This document shows positions 36,253-47,115 of a stretch of 64,000 nt of DNA, piece by piece. The translations under genes were made by a program, and so were the position numbers. The stretch is from NCBI GenBank assembly GCA_902806575.1, contig CADCXD010000007.1, positions 62,001-126,000 on the forward strand, read 5' to 3'. The notes beneath the pieces were generated by a model, which was not told where the DNA came from, ran no database searches, and saw only the letters and a program-made list of their open reading frames with translations. Position 1 is the stretch's first letter, and the number at the start of each line of letters is the position of its first letter. The stretch is from Jackrogersella multiformis (Eukaryota; Ascomycota; Sordariomycetes; Xylariales; Hypoxylaceae).

Positions 36253-37221
36253 ATGGCAAACGAGGCAGAGTCCGGGATGCAGTATGTGTCTTGTGCCGCG
36301 AATGATAGTTGCAATCTCGCCTTTCAGACCTCGCTGCCGGTTGGAACCGGAGCGACACTTGACGCTCGCTACACCACCTGCATCCTCTTGCTCCATGGGT
36401 TCAGCGGGTCGAGCGCGTACTTCACGCGCAACTTCGGCGCTCTCAGCGACGACCACTGGGTCGTCGCGCCAGACATGAGGGGCCATGGCAACTCCGGCCG
36501 CACGCGCGGCGGCTACCACATCGCGCGCCTGGCCACCGATCTCCGGGATCTCATCGCCTACCTGAAGACTTCCTACCCGAACCTCGAGGAGGAAGTACAG
36601 ATCATCCCCGTGGGGTGCTCGATAGGGGCCGCCGTCCTCTGGACGTACGTCGAGCTCTTCGGGTGCGCCGACTTCAAGGGGTTCGTGTTCGTGGACCAGG
36701 CACCGCTGCAGGACCGCTCGCCGTTCGGCGATTGGGACGCGTCGCGGGCGCACCTGGGTTGCTACGACGAGGCCACCATGCAGGCCGCGCAGCAGGCGTG
36801 GATCTACAACTCGGCGGGGACGCATTCCGACCTCGTGCAGTCCTGCCTCGGGTACCGGTATGCGCCGGACCCGGAGACGGACGACATATCGGACGAGCGG
36901 TGGCGCAGCGACGAGGAGTTCTTCACGAGTATCAGCGCGCGGTGTGACCAAGCCTGGTTGGCGAAGCTACTAGCCGACCACACGCGGTACGACCACCGCG
37001 AGGCGATCGAGGACATCGCCGTGCCGACGCTGGTCATGGCCGGCCGAAGGACAGGGTGCTTCCCGCTCGAGGGCATGAAGGAGACGGCGCGGCGTGTCGA
37101 GACGAGCAGGCCCGGGCTGGCCAAGGTATCCGTATTTGATTCTGGCCATTGGTTGTTCTACGAGGAGCCCGAGAGGTTCAACAAGGAGATCGTTGAGTTT
37201 GTGGATAATTGCACCACGTAA
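36253..37221 (+). CDS. Alpha/beta-hydrolase fold protein (AB hydrolase 1 type)
   Basis: Intronless, 322 residues, no signal peptide, so probably cytosolic. The oxyanion-hole segment is ILLLHGFSGSSAYFTRNF (about residues 44-61), followed by DMRGHGNSGRT. The nucleophile elbow is VGCSIGAAV (G-x-S-x-G; Ser at about 125). The catalytic His is in VFDSGHWLFYEEPERFN near residue 300. At the usual acid position after strand 6 (VPTLVMAGRRTGCFP) no Asp or Glu is seen, so the acid is either supplied elsewhere or missing. By eye the gene is far richer in G+C than its flanks and uses mostly G/C third bases, but several conserved genes here share that bias. Reaction and substrate unknown (esterase, epoxide hydrolase or C-C hydrolase are options). 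Confidence 0.85.
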   Translation: MANEAESGMQYVSCAANDSCNLAFQTSLPVGTGATLDARYTTCILLLHGFSGSSAYFTRNFGALSDDHWVVAPDMRGHGNSGRTRGGYHIARLATDLRDLIAYLKTSYPNLEEEVQIIPVGCSIGAAVLWTYVELFGCADFKGFVFVDQAPLQDRSPFGDWDASRAHLGCYDEATMQAAQQAWIYNSAGTHSDLVQSCLGYRYAPDPETDDISDERWRSDEEFFTSISARCDQAWLAKLLADHTRYDHREAIEDIAVPTLVMAGRRTGCFPLEGMKETARRVETSRPGLAKVSVFDSGHWLFYEEPERFNKEIVEFVDNCTT

Positions 37222-37831
37222 ATTCATTGAAGCTTATGAATACTCCTTCTTGCGTGATATGGTAGAATGTGTAACTACTAATCTCCTGGATGATGGTATT
37301 CTGGTTTGTGAGTCGGCATGCTAATAAGGCAACAAGGGAACTTTCTACGGTAAATTGCAACATCGTTTCCAAACCTCCCTCTTTTCAAGGTATCGTTAAT
37401 CGTTAATCATGTAGAGCATTTTAATACTCATTCCATTATGAAAATTGCCCCATTTTCATCAATTATACAAATTATGCAAGAGCCCACTTAGAACGAAGCC
37501 TTTGAAAGAGAGGCTTGGCTAAGCTATCATAATCCACCGCGGGCCCAATTCCGAGCTTTGTTAACAACATTGAATCGCTTAACCTCCCAGATTCATGTCA
37601 TATTCAATAATGAAATAGAGTTTTGTTGTCTTTTCCTTTTTTGTGGCTTTGTCCAACACAATTAGTCGTGACAGTGGTGCATAGTAAATCCGCACGTTGA
37701 GTGCCCCTTGCGCTAAGAAGCTCACCGCAACTCTCCATTCACGGTTGTGATTGTTCTCTTTCTCTTCATCGCCACAGCCCAAACTACCTAACTACAATAT
37801 CGCAGTCCCGTGTTTATAGATTTTCTCTAAT
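37222..37831. promoter_or_regulatory. Intergenic region upstream of the RNase H-like gene
   Basis: 610 bp without a gene. The final 100 bp are pyrimidine-rich (CTCTTTCTCTTCATCG...), a common feature of fungal transcript leaders. Frames at 37579-37782 (-) and 37178-37372 (-) are chance. Confidence 0.4.
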
Positions 37832-39236
37832 ATGTCGCGCGCTTGGGATGTTCATGATTTTAATGACCCTGACGATGACCCTGTCACCCGGTTGCGGCAC
37901 CTTGGCGGCGATTACGGGCCATCCGATCCCGCCTATTGGGACTTTGACAATCCGGAGGACTTTGGAGGTGATCTAGACACGTGGGATTCAGACGACAGCT
38001 TCTCTCATCTTCCACAAGAAGTTTATAAATTATTTGAAGAAGGTATGGTTATATTTGTCTCTTATTCTCACTCGCACGTGCTGCATTTGCAAACCAGCAT
38101 TACAATATCTGGCCTACGCTTATCGCAAATTAGAACAGAAGAAATACTCTCGCAACTCCAAGGATAAAGTCAAGCGGACCCCTGTAGGTCCTATGATTTC
38201 TATATACGATACTCGTTACTTCGTACCGCAGTGGGACGAGCAATTATTAGGTCCGGCATGGCGGCAAAAGCGAAGCAAATGGGACTTTGACAACCCGCCC
38301 AAGCCTTTGCCGGTAACGGACCCTAAGATGAAGGATGCATTCAGATATTGTGAACAGTGCCAATTGACATGGTTGATTGGCTTCGATAAGTTAGAAGGTC
38401 ATCAACACCCACACCACTTCGCTTGGGAACAAGATGAAGAGCACAGGGATCTCCTCCGATGGGGTATGGGTATGGATGCATCTCTCGTCGTCCACATTCA
38501 CGGTGATTGCATTCCAGAAGGTCGGGCATCCAAGAGCTCTGAAGGGAGCGCAGCAGGCTACGGTATCTATTTCGGAAAAGGTTCCAAGTACAACAAGGCG
38601 TCGCCTCATGGCAGCAAGTCCGCTCAGCATGATGCAGAAAGTGCTGAATTGGCCGCTATAGAGCTGGCTTTTACAATAGTGAGATACACCATTCTCGAAG
38701 ATCGCGAGGAAATTTTAAAAGCTTTCAAAAGGAGCAAACTTGAGAACGTTCCTAAGGCAGAGACGGGCTTGGCTCAACCTAATACGAAAGGAGCATCCGG
38801 TACCCGAAAGCCAGACGGTGGTGCTGCCCATTCCAAGCCGACAGATATCACCAAAGATGATAACGACGATTGGGAGGATGAGAGCGACGAGGACGGCGAT
38901 GGCGGATCCGATGATGGCCTTGATGAGTTACCCTTCCGGGTGATCTTCGTCTCGGACAACGCGACAGTTGTTGATAATATTTGCAAGCACTCCAAGCAGT
39001 GGAAGGAGGAAAAGGGGAAGCTCCTCACGAAGAAGGGTAAACCTGTCAAGAACAGCGACATGTATCAAAGACTTGAGGGTATGATTTCGGAGCTAGAAGA
39101 AGACTTTGATACAATGCTGAAGTGGTACTGTGTTCCCAAAGGACAGAACAAGGAGGCTGCGGAGCTGGCGAAAGAAGCTCTCCAAGGAAACTTCATTGGG
39201 TTTGAGAGCGAGTACAAGCCACCAAAGACTCGATAG
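37832..39236 (+). CDS. RNase H-fold domain protein
   Basis: Exons 37832-38042 and 38098-39236 (intron 55 nt, phase 1) give 449 residues. The N-terminal 70 residues are Asp-rich (NDPDDDP, DNPEDFGGD). An RNase H-like fold is suggested by strand 1 with HIHGDC (first metal Asp), GYGIYFGKGSKYN, then DAESAELAAIELAFTIV (metal Glu on helix A) and VIFVSDNATVVDNICKH (third metal Asp). The last helix (KGQNKEAAELAKEAL) follows W-Y-C-V-P, matching the W-V-x-G-H/N-x-x-A region of RNase HI, but the fourth acidic ligand is not obvious. Between strands 3 and 4 sits an insert of about 75 residues with an acidic run (DDNDDWEDESDEDGDGG). It may bind or cut RNA:DNA hybrids, or be an inactive relative; fold call moderate. 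Confidence 0.72.
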
Positions 39237-39975
39237 ATTGACGCTGATTCGGACTATAAGACTGCGAGAGGAATTGTTGGTGCTGTGGTCTATTGACCCT
39301 TAGTCGCCGTTAGAAAAGCCCTGTCTTGGTTGGAATAGGGGCCTGTGCTAGACTCAAGAGTACCTAGATGATACCTAATTTCGAATGCCTAGATGACAAT
39401 TGTGCGATACGTTCCCGTAGGTCTTCTACCATGAACTGAGGCCCACATCCCAATAGGGGCAGTTTGATGCTCCGAATACCATCTCTAGTTTCCTATTTTG
39501 TTTGGACAACCACAAAAGGTCTCAATCGAGCGACGTTGACCTAAGATCAAAGAGATATGTCTTATTTTCGCGGAGAAAGTTCATTCGTTTTGTCATATCC
39601 CTGATAGCTAGAAATCTGTCAGTTTGCTTAGTTAGCTGCAGCTGGTAATTGAATGGAACGGCTTCTTTCTAGGTCGAGACCTCATTCCTCAACGAAGTTC
39701 TTCTTGCCTGATCGTGAAATGAAATATTTCGAGCACTTTAAGTGATGGCGCCTAAATTTTAACGGTTAGTTGCGCCATTGATGTGTCGGATCTCCAAGCT
39801 CGCTGGATTACCAGCTTTGCTCCCCCCCTCTTTTTACAGCTGCGGCATGAAGCATGAATTATCACAAACAGTGCAGCCTGTTATGACGATATTCTTCATA
39901 GCGATGTTTTATCATAATGATATATCTAGCTAACTACCTTGAAACCCATCGTTCAATCATGCATCACTCAACCAT
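39237..39975. other. Convergent intergenic region
   Basis: 740 bp between the 3' ends of two convergent genes; it should hold both polyadenylation regions. No gene or repeat noted. Confidence 0.4.
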
Positions 39976-40659
39976 TTACTGGAACAGGTCTAAATCCAGG
40001 GGTAGCCTCTCACCCATCCAAATAGCCCTCTGCGAATGATTTCGGCGTTCGGTGTCCATTTCCGAAACTCCCTCTCCGTCTTCGACAGTGTTAGGGTGGA
40101 TAAGCACAGACAGCGGGCCGCGATAGATCGCAAGCCAGGCGACGAAGGCGCCGAACTGGGCCGGGGTGAAGATATTAACCTCGAACATGGCGATGGGGTG
40201 CGGGCCTATAGGTCGGTCCCAGACACGATATATCCTTAACTCAGGAACTGCGCGATGTAAGGTATTTAGCTACCTAGCTAGTCTTCCTTGGTATTTATGA
40301 TATGAAACGGGGACATACACTCCAGTCTAATGCGCTCCCATAGTTCCTTCGCGTACTTCGTCTGCTTTTCATTACTTTGAAGATAGTATATATGCGCATC
40401 GCTGTAAGGGTGAGTTTCCTCCAATATCAGCAGTCTGGCGGTGGCAGTTTTGACGCTCGTTGTCAGGTACTTACAAGCCGCCGCGACGACCCTTATCCAG
40501 AGGGTCCGGAAACTCGAGATAAGCTTTACTAAGGTTGTCTTTGATAGGGTTCTTGAAGCTCTTCCCGTCCTCGTTCTTTTCGTCTGAAAGCGGCGGGGCG
40601 TTCTCGTATCCCTTCAAAGGTGAGGGGAAAATGTATCCACTCCCCGCCGCGTACGCCAT
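39976..40659 (-). CDS. DOPA 4,5-dioxygenase-like protein
   Basis: Minus-strand exons 40659-40475, 40401-40319 and 40247-39976 join to 179 residues. Splicing restores the family signature KGRRGGFDAHIYYLQ across intron 1 and RLEFPELRIYRVWDRPIGPHPIAMFEVN across intron 2. FTPAQFGAFVAWLAIYRGPLSVLIHPNT and HSQRAIWMGERLPLDL follow, as in fungal extradiol DOPA dioxygenases (pfam DOPA_dioxygen). Likely metal or active-site His residues are those of DAHIYY, GPHP and LIHPN. Compared with relatives there is an insert of about 15 residues (EDGEGVSEMDTERRN) between HPNT and HSQRA. The reaction would be extradiol cleavage of L-DOPA or a similar catechol in the cytosol; many fungal members have no proven substrate. 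A more upstream acceptor in intron 1 also keeps frame but loses the GGFDAHIYY match. Confidence 0.87.
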
Positions 40660-43600
40660 CGTGTTTAGAGATAGGATGTATGATGTATAGGTACTATATT
40701 ATAATGATTGGCTTCGGTAGTGTATTGAAAAATAAGATAAAAGGTGCTGCCTATAAGATTGATGTATATTTGAGAAATAAAATGTAATTTGTGGTCTAGG
40801 TAGTCTTTATTCTGAGACTTTAAGCTTATAAATTCGTATCATGCTATGACTAATGACGTGCTTTTCGTGTCGCGGCCGGAAGGCTAGCGGTCCGTGTGGG
40901 TCTACATCCGTAGATCAACCCCGATAACCCCACATCATCTCCACTTATTACATATGCTCTCAAAAGTGCAGCCGCTCCGGCTTGAAGGATTTTCGGGCGT
41001 GACTTGCCGTAAAGCTATGTGTTTGGACGGGGCTAATTTGATCGGTCAATTGAGAAAATATGGGGACGACGCTGGTGAGATAAATTAGATAAGCAATCGG
41101 CGCCTTGCCCCTTATCACCTTTTATACGTACCCCTATTACCCCTATTTATACCCCTATTTTAACTATCTCTTTTACAACATTTTAATTATTATAGGATCA
41201 TGTGTTAAGCACAGTAATTATGGTGCTTCTCTATTGATATACTCATATATTCATGTACTTATGTACTATAGTGTAAACGGCAATACATCGAAAGCATTAC
41301 TTACATTACAACAAGCGTTAAGGCGGTTCGGCTGATGGGAGTTAAGGGAATCATTAAGCGATCCATGTCTTTGTTACAGCGCCATGAAGCAGCTAACAAT
41401 ATTTGACAGCCGAATGATACAGTGTGTCTGTTCTCGTATATGACATTGCGAAGAGCTAATTGTGAGAGATAGGTTGAACTATAGATAACTGAATATGAGA
41501 AAATTATTAACATACATTTTAAGGAGATAGTACTTCATTTCACTCTAAATTCCTGTTTAACTGTAGTAAATTATATAGGTATCAATGAAGTATCTTAAGG
41601 CTACCTAGGTACCTAGCTATAACTGATCGCGATTATTCCCCTTGAAGCAAGGAAGGCATTTATTTACCGAAGTGTGGTTAAGATTACATGTTACCAATGT
41701 CCTTAAAAGCAGGTTTTAGACCTTGTCGAAGTGGTCTTTCGTCTTAAAGCAAGAAATCTAGCCGCGTCGATAGTAAACCTAATATTCCTATTCGGTAATT
41801 AATAAACGAGCTCGGCATGAATGTAAACGATGAAGTACTGTATGAATGGCGATGAAGATAATACGCATTTAAGGTGCCCACCAAGTTTAAGAATAAACTA
41901 TAAAAGGGCTTTCAAGATTATTATATAATACCGTAATAAGCCATAATCTCAGTGCCGTATAGCTTTGATATAGATCGGGCAAATAGTATTAAGCTTTGAC
42001 GTGGGACTAACCTGGCTGTTGAATTTCATCTAGGTACGCTATCGGTAAACCTGTTTGAAAAAGAAAGGCACGCATAACGGAAATGAACCTCCATAGATTT
42101 CGATTCACTTAATATGGATGAAGCATCGCCTTCAAACGAAACTAAGAGAGCACCAACTTCGTCCGGGAGCCGCCGATGATGGTTCTCGAAATTCTAGAAT
42201 ATGCGATGGTCTAGACAACTTGCTGTACGTTAGTGGGTAACTATGTGATTCAAATAATGACCACAAAACCTTGGAAGCTTATTAGACGAGCAGCGGAGTG
42301 TGGCAAGCAACATCACAAGCTAGAGACTACGGAAGTATGTATCGTGAGCCGGATGCATGGCGGTGGATCTCATTGACTGTCGGACCTTTCCGTAACCGAT
42401 AATCATTGACTTAACAAAGCACTCCGTACTCCAGCCCCGTGAGCTTGTACTCGTAAGCATCATCGTCCTATAGCTTGAAACATTAACGACACGCACAGCA
42501 ACCTCGATGCGCCCACTGGAGTTGTGATAAGATGGTGGCTCAGTATATGAATGTCTCAGAGGGGACCAGGATTACGATCATTCTCGATCTACGGATAGAT
42601 GGAGCTGGAGAATGCTAGGGTAGTGCGAAAGGCAAAACTTATGGATTATTATCTTCCACGATGAACCACTTAGGCGGCTCTAGATCCTGCTGCAGATGCC
42701 GGCATACGGCCATTGACCGGGTTTTTATCCAGTTGGTCGGAATAAATTATGAGGCAACTTAACCATCGTTCACGAGGTTGCTAGTATGGTAGTTTGCGTA
42801 AGGAGTTACTACAGATGGTATAGTAAGTCTTCTGCAACCGCGGGTATGCAGCCAAACGTGACATCCATGGATTGAACTTGTAATATTGCAAGGGCCCTGG
42901 GTATGCTATCACTCGCATATACATACATTTTGCTGTGATCGTACGATCAAGTAGATCTAGCCGAATATCTGAACATCGGCAAAGAGCCAATGGAACTGCG
43001 CTCAAGCCCTACCTAATAAGACGGGGACCAATACCGGGTGTCACCTTTTTGAGAACGACGAAGCGGAGGACTGATTTACCCATGTGTTAGTTGTTGAGAG
43101 AGAGGCTATGGTAAACAAACTAGTTGCCGTTGGCTTGGACGATTGTGGGGGGGCATGTTGATTTTGAGACGAGGAGCTACATTACACTAGAGCTGGCAGT
43201 AGCCGATGATATCTACCTGAACTCGGACAAGATAATATAGGTACCTCTGCCTAGGTAGGTATGTTGTACACTTTCTACATGCATGTTATCACGAGTACCA
43301 AGGCGTTGATTATGACTACCTAGTTAGGTAACCTAAGAAATTATATTGTGAAGCGTGATGCTGATATCGGTGAGAAGCGTGGTGAAGATTTTGTCGTTGA
43401 AGCCCGGTAAGATTCTCCGTGGCCGCGAAGATGGGATGTTTCCGATGATAGAGACGGAAGAAAACGGGTAACTCTTTGGTAATGGAACATTAGCCACAGT
43501 CGCCACAAGCCTTATTAATAATAAATTGATAGGATGTGGCACATGACATGGCATCTCTTTCCGGAGCAAACTTAACGGGTTACGCTTCGACGGTTGGAAA

Positions 43601-44100
43601 TAAAGTGGGGGATTCTCACGAGGCTGCGAGATTTCGGAAGATTTGATTCGGTAAAATTCATCCACCCAATAAGAATTCGGGGAATACGATTTTACCCAAT
43701 TATAACGGGTAGTAGCGTCTAGAACCCCTAGACTCCTTATTTCCAAAGGAGGAAAGCGAAGGTCATACGATATTTTTCAAGTCAGCCTTGTGAGTGGCCT
43801 GATCTTTAAGCAATTCACCCCACATGACGCGTGATTCTAGACCCTCCCCCTTGAAGAGAGACTTTATTCAGACAGAAAGTCAGGCCACCTTTTCGACACT
43901 CCGAGCACCGATGACAACGCTTTTCGCCTTTTTTTCCTGTCAGGAATTGTGACGAAATTTCGAACCCGGACAAATCCCATTAGATTTCCATAGTTCTTTA
44001 GGTTGACCGCTGCGGCCATCAGCCCATAATGTGAGGATCGTGGGATTTCTCTTGGTTACCCCAGGGTTATTGGGTACTTCATTATCCCGCCGCTTTTTCT
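40660..44100. other. Gene-poor stretch
   Basis: About 3.4 kb with no recognised gene on either strand. The only frame above 100 codons (43333-43746, minus, 137 codons) has no domain and biased composition. Isolated CTACCTAGGTACC (about 41603) and TGCCTAGGTAGG (about 43249) units are present. A minor RNA or lineage-specific gene cannot be excluded. Confidence 0.45.
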
Positions 44101-44119
44101 TCTATTGTCTTTTTGTTGA

Positions 44120-44650
44120 TATCTACCTAGGTACTTTGAATGCCCAGGTAGTGTAGAGATACTTACCTACATGTAGGCATTCTAGTTGCTGCAATACAAT
44201 ATCTGGGTGCAGTTAACACTACGAACTTAGGTACTTACTAAGAAGTTGGATCTAGGTACCTACCTACCTAGTAGGTACTACCTAGGTATGGAATTATTCG
44301 GAGAGCGTCGCATCCATACGAGCTATGGATGTTTGTTACGGGCTGCTACTTACATCTAATAAGTCCATCGAGGTACATCCGGTATTGAAGGTTTACTGGG
44401 TACCCTAGGTAAGTACCTATAGGTACCTAGGTAGGTATTACTTACAGCGGCTCACAAGTAGGTAGGTACCAGGGTGCTCGTGCAACAATTTACCTCTAGC
44501 GGAGGTATGTAGGTAGGTATATTCATATGGACATTCATCCATAATACCTACCTTCTTAGGATGGATGGATCAATGGATGTACCTACCTACCTATGCACAT
44601 ATAGTTTTCTTAGTAACATCCATACCTACCTAACCTAGGTACCTCAGGTA
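44120..44650. repeat. Dense cluster of TACCTAGGTA-type palindromic repeats
   Basis: In about 530 bp the units TACCTA, TAGGTA and the palindrome CCTAGG recur more than 20 times, for example at about 44124, 44253-44290, 44401-44435, 44458-44470, 44508-44520, 44580-44592 and 44625-44650, sometimes as head-to-head runs able to fold into hairpins. It lies 0.9-1.4 kb upstream of the bHLH gene. It is a simple-sequence expansion of the motif seen singly elsewhere in the window. Confidence 0.75.
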
Positions 44651-45555
44651 GCTGTTCGGGATCGCCCTTAAGGGTCCCATCGGGGGGAGGGTTGATTAGG
44701 ACCCCTTGGTGTCCCGGCTTGGATTTTTGTATCTGAGCGCCCCGTCTCTCTGCAGCGTCAGGCCATCTTTGTCTGGATTGTAACTTGTACCCTTGCATCA
44801 TCGGGCGGTCTCGGCCTAGTTCGTGGGATCTAATTCTTATTCTTTAATGGCCGAATTCTCGAATTCCCATCCTATTCCAATCCTTAAGTCGAACTAGATA
44901 AACTAAACCACCAACCGATCTAAAATATCAAATCTATATCGTTCGTTCTTTTTAACATCGTTTGATTAAATCATCATCATCATCACCACCATCGCCATTG
45001 TGGCATTACCTACTGATATCGGTGATATCATTGTCTCTCCATCTTATCGACAGTCGAGGATCCTTCCTATACTTTCTGCTATAGTCTCAGTATAGGTAAT
45101 CTTAGCGCGTGTATCTCTGTTTGGTCGTGTGTGGCTTGCTCGGTCTGCGCCTAGTCTAGTGGCTTTCACACTTCACCTCACTTCACTTACACACCCAAGC
45201 ACCCAAGCACCCAAGGGCCAACCTCCCATCCTTACGTCCCTTACCCGGCTTGACGTTACTCAGTTGCCCCGACTTGTCCTACGACGCACGGCAACGGACG
45301 TGGCAATTTGCAAGCTGCAACATATCTCACTTGTCCGATTTCCCATCCTCCATCTCGCCAAGCCTGGACTTCGCATGATCCCGCCTACATCACCTCACAA
45401 GGTCTAGATTTCCGATATTCATTCCGTACCGGGACTTTCCACCCCCCTTTTTTATTATTATCATTACTTCTTGTTTTATTTTAAGAACCTTAGCAATCAA
45501 GCTATAGTGTCACCAAAGACCTGCTGGTGGCCCTTGAATTGTTGTGGGATTCGTC
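44651..45555. promoter_or_regulatory. Promoter and long leader of the bHLH gene
   Basis: The region turns pyrimidine-rich from about 44950 (ATCATC and CACCCAAG tandem units at about 44965 and 45190-45214), typical of a fungal leader. A short upstream ORF, ATG 45375 to TAG 45407 (10 residues, MIPPTSPHKV), lies 148 nt before the main start. Confidence 0.4.
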
Positions 45556-47115
45556 ATGGACGCAGGTGTTATGCAGGACATTGACGTTTATCCTGCTGGT
45601 AACGACAAGGTATGTTCTATGTCTTATATCTTATCTAGATCTATAGTCTATAATACTACCTCGATCTACCTCGATCGAATCTAAATAAGTCCTGACTTTC
45701 TCCAGACCTTCGAGACTTTCTTCGACCAATCTACAGACTACTCGCAGCAACTCTCATCTATCAGCTTCTGGGACGAACTAGATAGGTCCGCTGAGTCGAG
45801 TGCTGTGAACTCCATCCCAACATCAGGCTCGCATCAGACCCCTAGTACTTCTGCCGACTCGCCGGCTTCAAGTGCTTCCCAGAACCCCTCTCACTTCTCT
45901 CATAAGCACAAGCTTCAAGGACAGGAGCTACCTAAGAAGCGCCGGTGCTCCGAAATTAGAAAGTCTAGATTCACCGAGGACCCTTCCACCCTCGACTGCT
46001 CTGACTATTGGCTTCGCTTCGACAGCGACAACGAGAGTGACGCTCTTTTTGCCGAAAACCGGAAGAACAAATCTGTAAGTACCTAGACTTATGCATCTTC
46101 TCATAAAGGACGGTGCTGATGTGTTGGCCGAGATATAGACTAGATCACCAATTCTAGCTCATCCCCATCCAAGGTCAAGGATTGTCGGGAGACCCGGCAA
46201 TAGCTTCAAAGTGGCTTATCCGCCCTCGTCAACTGCTGACTTGGTCGACGATAGCGCTCTTGATCACGCGCTGTCGGACGAAGACGACCTCTTCTCTATG
46301 GCCTTGGCTGATCAGCTCAGCAAGACTGATTCTGCACCTATACCTTCAGACGTACCACAACGCGAGAGGCTCTACTCGACTCCGCTTAGCTGGGAGCAGC
46401 CTCAACCCGGTTTCCGCATGGACTATGTGAACGTGAACCCCCCTTTCAACGACCCTGAGCGTCAGAGACTTCTTGCCATTGCTATGGGAACCGGGCAAGT
46501 TCCACAGCAACAGGCGGCCGTAAGACAGGCTCCCGGGATGGACTTCCGATTTGAAATCAACCAAAGCCCGACGACAATGAGCGATAGCAAGAGCAACACA
46601 CCCGAACCCCGAGCTAAGCCGGCGGTAACAAGACCCCAAGCACCTTCACGGAATAACTCGACGGATGGCTTGGATAAATCTAAGGAGAAACCCAGGAATA
46701 GTGACCGAGCTGCTCACAACGACATCGAACGGAAATATCGTACCAACTTGAAGGACAAGATCGCCGAACTTCGAGACGCCATTCCGTCCCTACGTGCGAT
46801 ACCTGAAGATGGCGATGAAATTGAAAATCCAAGCGCATCGCGAACAGCCCCAAAAGTAAGCAAGGTACGTTGAAGTGGGAAGCTTCTCTATTACCATTCC
46901 GAGAGGCTAACTAGCTTGTATAGGGAACTGTGCTCACTAAAGCAACCGAATACATTCACCAACTCGAGCGGAGGAATCGGTCAATGGCACAGAAGAACGA
47001 GGAGCTTGCTCGTCGGCTACATGCCTTCGAACAGCTGGTCGGCGCTGCACCTGCACCAAATTGGGCACCTCAAGGATACGGCGCTTCCGTCTTTAACCCC
47101 AGAGCCTTTTCTTAG
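45556..47115 (+). CDS. SREBP-type bHLH-leucine zipper transcription factor without membrane helices
   Basis: Exons 45556-45609, 45706-46074, 46139-46864 and 46924-47115, all phase 0, give 446 residues. The first exon encodes only 18 residues. The bHLH starts at about residue 331: basic region AAHNDIERKYRTNLKDKI, with the Tyr in place of the usual Arg that marks SREBP-class factors (E-R-x-Y-R) and allows E-box and SRE binding. Helix 1 is followed by a loop extended by GDEIENPSASRTAPKVSK, at the exon 3/4 junction; helix 2 is VLTKATEYIHQLE, and a short zipper follows. The N-terminal half is Ser/Pro/Asp-rich, likely activating, with a KKRR basic patch. There is no transmembrane segment, so it should act without the cleavage needed by Sre1/SrbA; similar soluble members are SrbB and Neurospora SAH-2 type proteins. 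Confidence 0.85.

Noticed and set aside
36226..36951. 241-codon minus-strand frame over the alpha/beta hydrolase
   Set aside because: Antisense of a G+C-rich gene; composition is Arg/Val/Gly-rich without any domain.
43333..43746. 137-codon minus-strand frame in the gene-poor region
   Set aside because: No domain, no signal peptide, no neighbouring exon and no codon bias like the real genes; could be chance in low-stop sequence.
43960..43990. TTCGAACCCGG, similar to a tRNA B box
   Set aside because: No matching A box, acceptor stem or cloverleaf around it. No convincing tRNA gene was found elsewhere in the window.
44120..44650. CRISPR-like array
   Set aside because: Units are simple 6-10 bp repeats of variable spacing in both orientations without spacers, in a eukaryotic genome.
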